Shown here piece by piece: positions 25,522 through 35,026 of a stretch of DNA of 64,000 nt. A model generated the notes under the pieces. That model searched no databases. It was given only the letters and a program-made list of their open reading frames with translations, and was not told the DNA's origin. Each line of letters starts with the position of its first letter. The stretch's first letter is position 1. The stretch comes from Rhizobium sp. Leaf453 (GTDB taxonomy: Bacteria > Pseudomonadota > Alphaproteobacteria > Rhizobiales > Rhizobiaceae): the NCBI RefSeq assembly GCF_001425605.1, contig NZ_LMRG01000003.1, forward strand, positions 62,001 to 126,000, in the 5' to 3' direction. Position numbers and translations under genes: made by a program.

Positions 25522-28401
25522 ATGTCCCTCATCCACGAAATCGACTACGGCACCCCCGCCTCCCGTTCCGAGAAAATGGTGACGCTGACCATCGACGGTC
25601 GCGAGATCACCGTGCCCGAAGGCACCTCGATCATGCGCGCCTCGATGGAAGCCGGCATCCAGGTGCCGAAGCTCTGCGCCACCGACATGGTTGATGCCTT
25701 CGGCTCCTGCCGCCTCTGTCTCGTGGAAATCGAAGGACGCAACGGCACGCCCGCATCCTGCACCACACCGGTCGCCCCCGGCATCAGCGTTCACACGCAG
25801 ACCTCGCGCCTGAAGGATATTCGCAAGGGCGTGATGGAGCTTTATATCTCCGACCACCCGCTCGACTGTCTGACCTGCGCCGCCAATGGCGACTGCGAAC
25901 TGCAGGACATGGCCGGCGCTGTCGGCCTGCGCGATGTGCGTTATGGCTATGACGGCGATAACCACGTCAAGGCGCGCAACAATGGCGACATCAACGCCAA
26001 GTGGATGCCGAAAGACGAATCCAACCCTTACTTCACCTATGACCCCTCGAAATGCATCGTCTGTTCGCGCTGCGTGCGGGCCTGCGAGGAAGTGCAGGGC
26101 ACCTTCGCACTGACGATCGAAGGCCGAGGCTTTGGCAGCCGCGTATCGCCTGGCATGCACGAGGATTTCTTGTCGTCTGAATGCGTGTCCTGCGGCGCCT
26201 GCGTGCAGGCCTGTCCCACCGCGACACTGACGGAAAAGTCGGTGATCGAGATCGGCCAGCCGGAACATTCCGCCGTCACCACCTGCGCCTATTGCGGCGT
26301 CGGCTGTTCGTTCAAGGCGGAAATGCGCGGCGAGGAACTGGTGCGCATGGTGCCGTGGAAAGACGGCCAGGCCAATCGCGGCCATTCCTGCGTCAAGGGC
26401 CGCTTCGCCTATGGCTATTCGACCCACAAGGAACGCATCCTCAACCCGATGATCCGCGAGAAAGTCAGCGATCCCTGGCGCGAAGTCAGCTGGGAAGAGG
26501 CGCTGGCTTACACAGCATCCGAGTTCCGCCGCATCCAGTATCAGTACGGGCGCGAATCCGTCGGCGGCATCACCTCCTCGCGCTGCACCAATGAAGAGAC
26601 CTATCTGGTGCAGAAGCTGATCCGCTCGGGCTTCGGCAACAACAATGTCGACACCTGCGCCCGCGTCTGCCATTCGCCGACCGGCTACGGGCTCGGCGCT
26701 ACCTTCGGCACCTCCGCTGGCACGCAGAATTTCGATTCGGTAGAGTTTACCGACGTCGTCATCGTCATCGGCGCCAACCCGACCGATGGCCATCCGGTCT
26801 TCGCGTCTCGCCTGAAAAAGCGCCTGCGCCAGGGTGCCAAGCTGATCGTCATCGACCCGCGCCGCACCGACATGGTCTCGTCGCCGCATATCAAGGCAGC
26901 GCATCACCTGCCGCTGCTTCCCGGCACCAATGTCGCCGTGGTCACCTCGCTCGCCCATGTCATCGTCACCGAAGGCCTGTTCGACGAAAAGTTCATCCGC
27001 GAACGCTGCGACTGGTCGGAATTCGAGGACTGGGCCGCCTTCGTCGCCGAACCGCATCACAGCCCGGAAGCCGTCGAAAAGCTGTCGGGCGTTCCGGCCG
27101 AAGAAATCCGCGGTGCCGCCCGCCTGTTCGCCACCGGCGGCAACGGCGCCATCTATTACGGCCTCGGCGTCACGGAGCACAGCCAGGGGTCGACGACCGT
27201 CATCGGCATCGCCAATCTCGCCATGGCCACCGGCAATATCGGCCGTCCCGGCGTAGGCGTGAACCCGCTGCGTGGCCAGAACAACGTGCAGGGCTCCTGC
27301 GACATGGGCTCCTTCCCGCACGAGCTTCCCGGCTATCGCCACGTCTCGGACGACGCGACCCGCGATATCTTCGAAAAGCTCTGGGGCGTCACCATCTCCA
27401 ACGAGCCGGGCCTGCGCATTCCCAACATGCTGGACGCCGCCGTCGATGGCTCGTTCAAGGGCATCTACATCCAGGGCGAGGACATTCTGCAGTCCGATCC
27501 GGATACCAAGCATGTCTCAGCGGGCCTCGCCGCAATGGAATGCGTCGTTGTGCAGGACCTGTTCCTCAACGAAACCGCCAACTACGCCCATGTCTTTCTG
27601 CCGGGCTCGACCTTCCTCGAAAAGGATGGCACCTTCACCAATGCCGAACGCCGCATCAACCGCGTCCGCAAGGTGATGACACCCCGCAACGGCTATGCCG
27701 ACTGGGAAGTGACGCAGAACCTCGCCAAGGCGATGGGCCTGAAGTGGAACTACACGCATCCGTCCGAGATCATGGACGAGATCGCCGCCACGACCCCGAG
27801 CTTCGCGCTGGTCTCCTACGATTACCTGGAAAAGATGGGCTCGGTTCAGTGGCCCTGCAACGAAAAGGCGCCACTCGGCTCCCCGATAATGCATATCGAC
27901 GGCTTCGTCCGCGGCAAGGGCAAATTCATCCGCACTGAATATGTCGCGACCGACGAGAAGACCGGACCGCGCTTCCCGCTGCTGCTAACCACCGGCCGCA
28001 TTCTCTCCCAGTACAATGTCGGCGCCCAGACACGGCGCACGGACAATGTTGTCTGGCATGAGGAAGACCGGCTGGAAATCCATCCGCACGATGCAGAGGT
28101 ACGCGGCGTGCGCGATGGCGACTGGGTAAAGCTGCAGAGCCGCGCCGGCGACACGACCCTGCGTGCGCTGATCACCGAACGCGTCGCCCCCGGCGTCGTC
28201 TACACCACCTTCCATCACCCGACGACACAGGCGAACGTCATCACCACCGACTTCTCCGACTGGGCAACCAACTGCCCCGAGTATAAGGTGACAGCGGTCC
28301 AGATCTCGCCCTCGAACGGCCCGTCGCAATGGCAGGTGGACTACGACGAACAAGCCCGCCAGTCCCGCCGCATCGCCGGCAAGCTGGAGGCCGCGGAGTA
28401 G
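25522..28401 (+). CDS. fdsA: NAD-dependent formate dehydrogenase alpha (catalytic) subunit
   Basis: Catalytic subunit of 959 residues binding bis-MGD molybdenum and several Fe-S clusters. From the N-terminus: a [2Fe-2S] ferredoxin-like domain with CRLCLVEIEGR (about 64-74), an NADH-dehydrogenase-G-like Cys/His site around DCLTCAANGDCELQDMAG, two [4Fe-4S] motifs CIVCSRCVRACEE and CVSCGACVQACP, then TTCAYCGVGCSF and the molybdopterin domain with the metal-ligand cysteine probably in DTCARVCHSPTGYGLG. A C-terminal molybdopterin dinucleotide-binding domain follows. Length matches FdsA. ATG 25522 has agaggtctaacc upstream. The gene is separated from fdsB by an unrelated gene. Confidence 0.95.
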   Translation: MSLIHEIDYGTPASRSEKMVTLTIDGREITVPEGTSIMRASMEAGIQVPKLCATDMVDAFGSCRLCLVEIEGRNGTPASCTTPVAPGISVHTQTSRLKDIRKGVMELYISDHPLDCLTCAANGDCELQDMAGAVGLRDVRYGYDGDNHVKARNNGDINAKWMPKDESNPYFTYDPSKCIVCSRCVRACEEVQGTFALTIEGRGFGSRVSPGMHEDFLSSECVSCGACVQACPTATLTEKSVIEIGQPEHSAVTTCAYCGVGCSFKAEMRGEELVRMVPWKDGQANRGHSCVKGRFAYGYSTHKERILNPMIREKVSDPWREVSWEEALAYTASEFRRIQYQYGRESVGGITSSRCTNEETYLVQKLIRSGFGNNNVDTCARVCHSPTGYGLGATFGTSAGTQNFDSVEFTDVVIVIGANPTDGHPVFASRLKKRLRQGAKLIVIDPRRTDMVSSPHIKAAHHLPLLPGTNVAVVTSLAHVIVTEGLFDEKFIRERCDWSEFEDWAAFVAEPHHSPEAVEKLSGVPAEEIRGAARLFATGGNGAIYYGLGVTEHSQGSTTVIGIANLAMATGNIGRPGVGVNPLRGQNNVQGSCDMGSFPHELPGYRHVSDDATRDIFEKLWGVTISNEPGLRIPNMLDAAVDGSFKGIYIQGEDILQSDPDTKHVSAGLAAMECVVVQDLFLNETANYAHVFLPGSTFLEKDGTFTNAERRINRVRKVMTPRNGYADWEVTQNLAKAMGLKWNYTHPSEIMDEIAATTPSFALVSYDYLEKMGSVQWPCNEKAPLGSPIMHIDGFVRGKGKFIRTEYVATDEKTGPRFPLLLTTGRILSQYNVGAQTRRTDNVVWHEEDRLEIHPHDAEVRGVRDGDWVKLQSRAGDTTLRALITERVAPGVVYTTFHHPTTQANVITTDFSDWATNCPEYKVTAVQISPSNGPSQWQVDYDEQARQSRRIAGKLEAAE

Positions 28402-28483
28402 GATTTGTAAGTGATGGTTCTGACTTCAGGCTCGCTCCGACGAGTACGGTTTTTCCCTTTTGCCGGGAGCTTGCGGCAGACGC

Positions 28484-28600
28484 GGGTTAACCCTCCCCCT
28501 TGTGGGGAGGGTCGGAGCGAAGCGGAGGGGAGGGGTTCTTTTTTGACTAAAAGAAAGTCCCCTCCCCAACCCCTCCCCACAAGGGGGAGGGGCTTAACCC
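28484..28600. repeat. Intergenic palindromic repeat element with long inverted arms
   Basis: A 117-base element between fdsA and fdhD. The 21-base arm at 28491-28511 is the exact reverse complement of 28571-28591, and the outer ends are GGGTTAA (28484) and TTAACCC (28594-28600). Each arm is itself a small hairpin around CTTGTGGGG/CCCCACAAG. A CCCTCCCCACAAGGG core recurs at 58160-58174, so this belongs to a repeat family in this genome. Confidence 0.8.
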
Positions 28601-28617
28601 AGCCGTTCCGCCTTTCC

Positions 28618-28822
28618 CCCTCTTCTCCCCCGCGGGGAGAAGGTGCCCCCACGGATCTTGCCTTCGGCAAGCCCGAGGACAGGCTCCGGGCGGATGAGGG
28701 GGGCCGCAGGCCAGTTTCACGTGCGCTGAGGATAGCGATTTCATTCGCTGACACGGATAAGGTGGCTTCGCCCCCCTCATCCGGCGCTTCGCGCCACCTT
28801 CTCCCCGATGGGGAGAAGAGGG
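28618..28822. repeat. Second intergenic palindromic element, reaching the fdhD ribosome binding site
   Basis: The left arm 28618-28645 (CCCTCTTCTCCCC...GGTG) is nearly complementary to the right arm 28795-28822 (CACCTTCTCCCC...GAGGG). The middle carries GGCAAGCCCGAGGACAGGCT (28666-28685), found again in reverse orientation at 59516-59535. The right arm ends in gaagaggg, which forms part of the GAGGGAG ribosome binding site 8 bases before fdhD. Confidence 0.75.
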
Positions 28823-28832
28823 AGTGTGCGGC

Positions 28833-29660
28833 ATGACCTCCTTCAAGCTGACACAAACCGTCGCCGAGACCGCTCACCGCAACGGCAAACTCACCCCAGG
28901 TTCCCGTGTCGTTCCCGAGGAAACCCCGGTGGCCCTGTCCTATGGCGGCTCCACCCATGCGGTGATGATGGCGACACCAGGCGATTTCGAGGATTTCGCC
29001 GTTGGCTTCAGCCTGACCGAAGGGATCATCACCAACCCGTCGCAGATCGAATCCATTGAAGCGGTGCCCGATGAAAAGGGCATCGACCTGCAGATCATGT
29101 TGCGGGACGAAGAGAATGACGCATTGGTCTCCCGCCGCCGCCATATGGCCGGTCCGGTCGGCTGCGGTCTCTGCGGTATCGAATCGATCGAGCAGGCCGT
29201 GCGCAGGACGCCATCCGTCTCCGCCTCACCGCTGCGCCTCACCGAACAGCAGATCATCGAGGCAGTCGCATTATTGAACGGCCAGCAGCCGCTGCATTTC
29301 GAGACGCGTGCCGTACATGGCGCCGGCTTCTACGGGCCGGGCAAGGGCCTGATCGTCGTGCGCGAGGATGTCGGCCGCCACAATGCACTGGACAAGCTCG
29401 TGGGGGCCGCCGCCCGTGCCGGCCATCCCGGTGCCACCGGCGCCGTCGTCGTGACGAGCCGTGTCTCCGTCGAGATGGTGCAGAAGACCGCCATCATCGG
29501 CAGCCCGTTCATCATTGCCATTTCGGCGCCGACAGCGCTCGCCATTCGCACCGCGGACGAGGCCGGCATGACCCTCGTCGCGCTGGTGCGCGGCGCCGAT
29601 TTCGAGATTTTCACTCACCCCGATCGCATTCAATCCGGAGCTGTCGCCAATGTCGCTTGA
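28833..29660 (+). CDS. fdhD: Formate dehydrogenase sulfurtransferase (FdhD/FdsC)
   Basis: Accessory protein of 275 residues that sulfurates the molybdenum cofactor for insertion into formate dehydrogenase. The FdhD loop cysteines are visible in GPVGCGLCGIESIEQ near 109-123, and the family motifs FYGPGKGLIVVREDVGRHNALDKL and TSRVSVEMVQKTAIIG follow. ATG 28833 is preferred because GAGGGAG lies 8 bases upstream. It is separated from fdsA by about 430 bases of repeat elements but overlaps fdsD by 11 bases. Confidence 0.92.
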   Translation: MTSFKLTQTVAETAHRNGKLTPGSRVVPEETPVALSYGGSTHAVMMATPGDFEDFAVGFSLTEGIITNPSQIESIEAVPDEKGIDLQIMLRDEENDALVSRRRHMAGPVGCGLCGIESIEQAVRRTPSVSASPLRLTEQQIIEAVALLNGQQPLHFETRAVHGAGFYGPGKGLIVVREDVGRHNALDKLVGAAARAGHPGATGAVVVTSRVSVEMVQKTAIIGSPFIIAISAPTALAIRTADEAGMTLVALVRGADFEIFTHPDRIQSGAVANVA

Positions 29661-29901
29661 TAACACCAATGGCAAACTCGTGCGGATGGCCAACCAGATC
29701 GCCACTTTCTTCAAGTCGCAGCCGGAAGCCGAGCGCGTCCAAGGCGTCGCGACCCATATCAACAAGTTCTGGGAGCCGCGCATGCGCAAGGCGTTCTTCG
29801 AGCTGATCGAGCAGGGCGATGCCGGGTTTGACCCGATCGTCATCTCCGCCGCCGCCATCATCAAGCGCCCTGCACCGACCCCGCACACCACCGCACACTG
29901 A
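29650..29901 (+). CDS. fdsD: Formate dehydrogenase delta subunit
   Basis: Small protein of 83 residues found at the end of fds operons; required for activity or maturation of the complex in characterised systems. Family features visible are LVRMANQIATFF at the start, VQGVATHINKFWEPRMRKAF in the middle, and a proline/threonine/histidine-rich tail. The start overlaps the 3' end of fdhD by 11 bases. Confidence 0.9.
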   Translation: MSLDNTNGKLVRMANQIATFFKSQPEAERVQGVATHINKFWEPRMRKAFFELIEQGDAGFDPIVISAAAIIKRPAPTPHTTAH

Positions 29902-29965
29902 CCTTCGTCGTCAACGCGGTTGAACCCAGGCGCCGTCCGGGTTAAGCAACTACACCGGAAAAGAT

Positions 29966-29987
29966 GGGCCGGTTGGTAATCCGGCCC
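29966..29987 (+). terminator. GC-rich hairpin after fdsD
   Basis: GGGCCGG (29966-29972) pairs with CCGGCCC (29981-29987) across an 8-base loop about 65 bases after fdsD. No T-run follows; it may end the fds transcript weakly. Confidence 0.35.
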
Positions 29988-30101
29988 CTGCTTTCAGCAG
30001 CTTATGGCCTTCTGGCTTCCACGGTCCAGTTTGATCGGCAACGATCAGCGGTGGACGTGGTCAAGTGCCGTGTTTCCTCGCTGGCAATCAAGGAAATCGA
30101 C

Positions 30102-30797
30102 ATGGCATCCGAAATAACATCAGCCCACACAATAGAGGGCCGCACGCTGGATCGTGCTGCGGTCGAGGCCCTCGTCAAAGTCGGGACGCCGCACAAGCTG
30201 ATCGATTGCACCCTCGAGGAGGCAGACCTCTCGAGCCTGGCACTGGATGGCTGGGTGTTCGAGGGTTGCAATGTCAAGCAGGCCATCTTGACCGGCGCGA
30301 AGCTGAGCGAGACGCTCTGGTCGAACTGCAAGGGTGGCCTCGCCGACTTCACCGGCGCCGATCTCTCCGAAAGCCGGATCACGGGTTGCGACTTCAACAA
30401 TGCAAACCTCCGGGGCGCCACGCTCACTGTCGCCCAAATCAAGCGCAGCAAGCTGACCGGCGCCAATCTCTCGGAAGCAAAGACGCTCAACCTGACCTTC
30501 GAGGAAACCCGGCTCGCTGATGCCCGCCTGCCGGGCCTGTCTTTCCGAAAGGCACGTTTGAATGGCCTCGATTTTCAGCTGTCGGACTTGAGGAAATCCG
30601 ATTTTCGCGACGCGATCTTTCAGGATTGCAGCCTGCGCGACGCCAATCTGGACGAATGCCGGTTCGAGGGTGCCGACCTTCGCGGCGCCGACCTCGGCGG
30701 CATCCGCCTGCTGAACGCCAAGCAGTTCAAGGGCGCCACCATCTCGCGCGATCAGGCCGGCCAGTTGCTTGCCGAACTGGGCTTGAAGGTTCGGTAG
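30102..30797 (+). CDS. Pentapeptide-repeat protein
   Basis: A 231-residue protein whose central part (about 55-220) is made of pentapeptide repeats of the A(D/N)LXX kind, for example GADLS, NANLR, GANLS, GADLR and GADLG. These fold as a right-handed quadrilateral beta-helix. Members range from DNA mimics that protect gyrase to simple scaffolds; this one cannot be assigned. ATG 30102 has aaggaaatcgac directly upstream and is preferred over an in-frame start at 29964. It is convergent with the hybrid kinase gene, whose end lies 15 bases away. Confidence 0.88.
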   Translation: MASEITSAHTIEGRTLDRAAVEALVKVGTPHKLIDCTLEEADLSSLALDGWVFEGCNVKQAILTGAKLSETLWSNCKGGLADFTGADLSESRITGCDFNNANLRGATLTVAQIKRSKLTGANLSEAKTLNLTFEETRLADARLPGLSFRKARLNGLDFQLSDLRKSDFRDAIFQDCSLRDANLDECRFEGADLRGADLGGIRLLNAKQFKGATISRDQAGQLLAELGLKVR

Positions 30798-30812
30798 CCG
30801 CGAGAGGCAGCC

Positions 30813-32822
30813 CTAAGGGCGCCCGACTGTCAGCTTGGCGATCTCGGCCGCAAGGCTATCCTGCGAATAGGGCTTGCCCAGCCGTGGCACCTCGATATCC
30901 GCGCCCGGCGGCAGGTCAGCATATCCGGTGGCGAGCAGAATCGGGAAATCCGGCTTCAGGGCACGCGCCGCCTTCACCAGTTCCGCACCCGTCATGCCCG
31001 GCATGGAATAATCGGTGATCATCAGGTCGAACACCTGACCGTTGTTCAGCAGTTCCAGCGCTTCCTTGCCGGAATGCGCTTCCACCACCTCGTGACCGAG
31101 ATCCATCAGCATGTCGGCCGAACTCATGGCGATCAGCACATCGTCATCGACCAGCAGGATCCTCTTCGGCCCGGCATCATGGCCATTCAAAGGTTCGGGT
31201 TCCACCACTTGCTCGACCACAAAATCCTCCGTCGCAACCGGCACCCAGAGCGCGGCCGTTGTACCGGCTCCGACAGTGCTCGTCAGCTTGAGCGCGCCCT
31301 TGAGCTGCAAGGCGAGCCCGTGGATCATCGAAAGCCCGAGACCGGTGCCCTTGCCCAGTTCCTTCGTCGAAAAGAACGGCTCGATCGCCTTCTGCAGGGT
31401 TTCGGCATCCATCCCGTGTCCCCGGTCGATGACCGAAAGGACCACATAACGTCCCTTTGCGAGGTCGTCGTCGGGTGTCGTCTGCATCGCTTCCTTCAGT
31501 TCGATCCGCAGCGCGCCGCCGTTGGGCATCGCATCGCGGGCATTGACCGCCAGATTGAGCAGTGCAAGTTCAATCTGGTTGGAATCGGCAACCACGGGCG
31601 GAAGCGTCGCGGGGATCATTGTCTCGACCATGATTTCGGGACCGACCGAGCGCTTGAGAAGGTCCTCCATATCGACGACCAGTTTGGCCATATCAACGGA
31701 GCCCATATGCAAGTCCTGCCGACGCGCGAAGGCCAGAAGCCGCTGCGTCAGCGATGCCCCGCGTTTTGCACCCTGTAGCGCGCCCTCGATCAGCCGCACG
31801 GATTTGGCGTCGCCGTCCAGCCGTTTACGCAACAGTTCGAGATTACCCAGCACCGCCATCAGCAGGTTGTTGAAATCGTGGGCGACCCCACCGGTCAGCT
31901 GGCCGATCGCCTCCATCTTCTGCGCCTGCCGCAACTGCTCCTCGGCGCGTTCACGTTGGGCAACCTCCGCCATCACGGTCGCATGCGCCGCTTCCAACTC
32001 GGCGGTGCGGGCGGCGACCCGAACTTCGAGAATTTCGTTCTGCTGCCGCTGATGCTCCTCGGCCCGCATGCGGGCAGTGATATCGGCGGAGACACCGACC
32101 AGCTTGACCGCACGGTTCTTGCGATCCCGGTAGAGCTGCGCCCGGATTTCCGCCCAATGAACCGATCCATCCTCCCAGATGAGGCGATATTCGATCGAAT
32201 AATCGGCGCCGGTCTCGATCGTATTCATCACCGCCGCCTGCATCCGCTCCAAATCGTCAGGATGAATCAGGGAAAGCAGGTGATCGTAGGTCAGATCATC
32301 TTCCGGGCCTCGCCCAAAGATGCTGCGGCAGGTGACGGATGTCGTCAGCGCATAGGTTGCCAGATCGAGTTCCCACGCGCCCAGCCGCCCTGCCTCCAGC
32401 GCCGTCTGTAGCCGCCGTTCGCCCTCATCCAGCGCCTCGATACGCAGCCGGGCTTCATACTGGCGCCGCCGTCCGCGAAGCGCGGTCTTGGCGACGCTGA
32501 CAAAGGTTGTCGCGTGAAAGGGCCGCTCCAGGAAGCTAGCATTTCCAAGCACTTCCGACAGGCGCGCGGCAGCAGGGTTGCGCTCCGGGCCACCACCACG
32601 CTGCGTCAGGATGATGAACGGCATATCCGACCAGCTGGGCTGGGTGGCGATCCAGGCCGAAAGCGCGCGAAGATCGGCCGAGCGCAAGGCTTCCTCGGTG
32701 ACGACAGCAAAGGCGATGTTTTCTTCCAGGCCGGCAACGAAGTTGTCGAGATCATCGGCAAGCTGCGAACGCATGCCGACCTCCGCCAGCAACGAAGCCG
32801 CAATCTGCGCGTCCCGTCCCAC
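30813..32822 (-). CDS. Hybrid sensor histidine kinase paired with the KaiC-like gene
   Basis: Hybrid kinase of at least 669 residues. In order: an N-terminal receiver-like domain (about 1-110), a PAS/PAC domain (about 135-255), a coiled coil, HisKA with phospho-acceptor GGVAHDFNN near 314, HATPase with [14 protein letters not shown] and [13 protein letters not shown], and a C-terminal receiver with [12 protein letters not shown] (phospho-Asp near 603). The first canonical start is GTG 32822, but plausible coding sequence (RDAIALIHAP) continues upstream to ATT 32861, which overlaps the KaiC stop. The true start is therefore uncertain. It is translationally coupled to the KaiC-like gene. Confidence 0.88.
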   Translation of the reverse strand: MGRDAQIAASLLAEVGMRSQLADDLDNFVAGLEENIAFAVVTEEALRSADLRALSAWIATQPSWSDMPFIILTQRGGGPERNPAAARLSEVLGNASFLERPFHATTFVSVAKTALRGRRRQYEARLRIEALDEGERRLQTALEAGRLGAWELDLATYALTTSVTCRSIFGRGPEDDLTYDHLLSLIHPDDLERMQAAVMNTIETGADYSIEYRLIWEDGSVHWAEIRAQLYRDRKNRAVKLVGVSADITARMRAEEHQRQQNEILEVRVAARTAELEAAHATVMAEVAQRERAEEQLRQAQKMEAIGQLTGGVAHDFNNLLMAVLGNLELLRKRLDGDAKSVRLIEGALQGAKRGASLTQRLLAFARRQDLHMGSVDMAKLVVDMEDLLKRSVGPEIMVETMIPATLPPVVADSNQIELALLNLAVNARDAMPNGGALRIELKEAMQTTPDDDLAKGRYVVLSVIDRGHGMDAETLQKAIEPFFSTKELGKGTGLGLSMIHGLALQLKGALKLTSTVGAGTTAALWVPVATEDFVVEQVVEPEPLNGHDAGPKRILLVDDDVLIAMSSADMLMDLGHEVVEAHSGKEALELLNNGQVFDLMITDYSMPGMTGAELVKAARALKPDFPILLATGYADLPPGADIEVPRLGKPYSQDSLAAEIAKLTVGRP

Positions 32823-32853
32823 AGGTGCATGGATCAGCGCTATGGCGTCTCTG

Positions 32854-34362
32854 TTAGGAATCTTTGCCGTCCCCGTCCGAGAAATTGAGCAAGGCCTGCC
32901 CCTCGTTCACCAGCGTCGGCACGCCGCGAAGAATGCCCTGAAAGCCCGACAGCGGCGGTCCGAGCGTCAGCCCGGCATCGCCGATATGGAACTCGCGAAT
33001 CGTGTCTTCGTGCCTGCCGGTTCTCTTCTTGATGACGGAGATCGCGCGGCGTACCTTGCCGAGCGCCTCGAAGTACCGCAACAGGATAACGATATCGGCA
33101 AGATAAGTGACGTCCACCGGCGACTTCATATCTCCGACAAGGCCATGCTGGGCGACGGTGAGAAATGTGTTGGCACCCTGGCGGTTGAGATATTGCAGCA
33201 GTTCATGCATGTGCAGGATCAGCGCATTTTCTTCCGGCATGGATGCCTGATAGCCATTGATGCTGTCGATGATCACGGTCTTGGCATCGAATGTCGATAC
33301 CCGATCCCGGACACGCTGTGCGAACTCTCCAGGCGACAATTCGGCCGCGTCGAGTTGCTCGATATGGATTGCTCCCTCATCCCGCATGCGCTCAAGATCG
33401 ATACCCAGCGGCTTCATCCGATCATAGAGCAGCCCGAGTTCCTCGTCGAAGATGAAGATCGCCGATCTTTCCCCTCGTTTTGCTGCGGCAACAACGAACT
33501 GCAAGGCAAACAGGCTCTTGCCGGTACCGGCCGGTCCGATCAGCAGTGTGCTTGATCCTCGCTCAACGCCCCCGCCCAGCAAGCCATCGAACTCGGCAAT
33601 GCCGGTTCCTAACGTACTGCGCGCAAAATCGGTGCGGTGCTCCAGCGCACGCAGCCGCGGAAATACCGCCACGCCGCCGGTCTTGATCACGAAATCATGA
33701 TACCCGCCACGAAACGCCTGACCGCGATATTTGACGACCCGCATGCGACGACGCTCCGACCCGTAATCGGGCGCAAGCTGCTCAAGATGCACGACACCGT
33801 GGACGACACTGTGAACCGTCTTGTCGAGATTGTCCGACGTCATATCATCCAGAAGCACGACAGTCGCGCCGGATTTGGCGAAGAAATGCTTGAGCGCCAG
33901 GATCTGGCGCCGATAACGGAGCGAACTCTGCGCCAGCAACCGGATTTCCGAAAGACTGTCGATCACCAGACGGCTGGGTTTCAATCTCTCGAAGGCTTCG
34001 AAGATCAGCTTCGTGGTTTCGCCGAGTTCAAGGTCGGATGAGTAGAGCAGGCTTTGCTGCTGGTCGGCATCGAGCAGACTTTCCGGCGGCACAAGCTCGA
34101 AAATCTCGATGGACTCGCCCACCGTCATCCCATGAGAGGCGGCACTCTCCTGTAATTCGTCCTCCGTCTCGGACAAGGTAATGTAGAGACATCGCTCACC
34201 CAGATTTGCACCTTCGATCAGGAATTGCAGGGCAATCGTGGTCTTGCCCGTTCCGGGCGATCCTTCCAGCAGGAAAACGTGACCGCGTGACAAGCCGCCG
34301 GACAGCACATCGTCCAGCCCAGCGACCCCCGTCATTGCTTTGGATTCATTCCCGTTTACCAT
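32854..34362 (-). CDS. KaiC-like circadian-clock-family ATPase
   Basis: RecA/KaiC-family ATPase of 502 residues with two tandem KaiC domains. Domain 1 has Walker A EGSPGTGKTTIALQF near 28-42 and RLVIDSLSEIR; domain 2 has Walker A IGPAGTGKSLFALQF near 270-285 and KTVIIDSINGYQ. It could autophosphorylate like cyanobacterial KaiC, but no kaiA or kaiB is nearby. Such KaiC homologues in proteobacteria often pair with histidine kinases in stress or signalling modules, and here the hybrid kinase follows directly. ATG 34362 (MVNGNESKAMTG) is chosen; the frame is open to 34389. Confidence 0.9.
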   Translation of the reverse strand: MVNGNESKAMTGVAGLDDVLSGGLSRGHVFLLEGSPGTGKTTIALQFLIEGANLGERCLYITLSETEDELQESAASHGMTVGESIEIFELVPPESLLDADQQQSLLYSSDLELGETTKLIFEAFERLKPSRLVIDSLSEIRLLAQSSLRYRRQILALKHFFAKSGATVVLLDDMTSDNLDKTVHSVVHGVVHLEQLAPDYGSERRRMRVVKYRGQAFRGGYHDFVIKTGGVAVFPRLRALEHRTDFARSTLGTGIAEFDGLLGGGVERGSSTLLIGPAGTGKSLFALQFVVAAAKRGERSAIFIFDEELGLLYDRMKPLGIDLERMRDEGAIHIEQLDAAELSPGEFAQRVRDRVSTFDAKTVIIDSINGYQASMPEENALILHMHELLQYLNRQGANTFLTVAQHGLVGDMKSPVDVTYLADIVILLRYFEALGKVRRAISVIKKRTGRHEDTIREFHIGDAGLTLGPPLSGFQGILRGVPTLVNEGQALLNFSDGDGKDS

Positions 34363-34473
34363 GCGCGCTCCTTCGTTGAACGAAAACATAGGGCTGCCGC
34401 AAAAAACGGCAACAGCTCCGCCTCATCGCCGAAGGAAGATTCAGTCGTCTTTTCGGCGTTTCCGGCGAGCGGA

Positions 34474-34905
34474 TCAGCGGCTGATGCGTGTCGACAGGAT
34501 GATCGACGACAGCGTCTTCTCCACCCCGTCGATTTCGCCGATCCGGTCGATCACCAGATCAAGCTCGCTGATGGAGCTGGCCGCGACAATGGCGATCAAA
34601 TCGAAGCTGCCGCTGACCGAATGCAGGGTGCGGACATCCTCGATATCGTGCAGTTCCTGGGTCACCCGCCCGAGCGCCTTGGCTGCGAGGGTAATCAGCA
34701 CATGCGCCTTGACCAGACCCTTCTCAAAGTCATCCGATAGCCGCACGCCGTAGCCGGCAATCACTCCGTCCCGCTCCAACCGCTCGATCTTTGCCTGCAC
34801 CGTCGTGCGCGACAATCCCAGCTTTCGTGCCAGAAGCGCAGTCGGCATGCGGGCATTCTCGCTGAGGATGGCGAGAAGCTGCCTGTCCTTGTCTACTAAC
34901 GTCAT
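34474..34905 (-). CDS. Lrp/AsnC-family transcriptional regulator
   Basis: Regulator of 143 residues with an N-terminal HTH (LLAILSENARMPTALLARKL and LSRTTVQAKIERLERDG) and a C-terminal RAM/AsnC ligand domain, here with VSGSFDLIAIV. ATG 34905 has ggag about 9 bases upstream; an in-frame ATG at 34920 is possible. It is divergent from the saccharopine-dehydrogenase-like gene across a 121-base gap, and probably regulates it in response to an amino acid. Confidence 0.9.
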   Translation of the reverse strand: MTLVDKDRQLLAILSENARMPTALLARKLGLSRTTVQAKIERLERDGVIAGYGVRLSDDFEKGLVKAHVLITLAAKALGRVTQELHDIEDVRTLHSVSGSFDLIAIVAASSISELDLVIDRIGEIDGVEKTLSSIILSTRISR

Positions 34906-35026
34906 TCTGCAAAACTCCATCGGCGTTATGCCGATATTTTGACGGCATTTTTAACAGATCAGCGCTTCATATCAACTGTGGAACGGTGAAGAATTGGGCT
35001 CTGACATTCATTCGAGGGGAACCACC

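Noticed and set aside
25516-27513. A 665-codon open frame on the minus strand opposite fdsA
   Set aside because: It is the mirror frame of a GC-rich gene with strong third-position bias; fdsA on the plus strand has full Fe-S and molybdopterin motifs and the antisense product has none.
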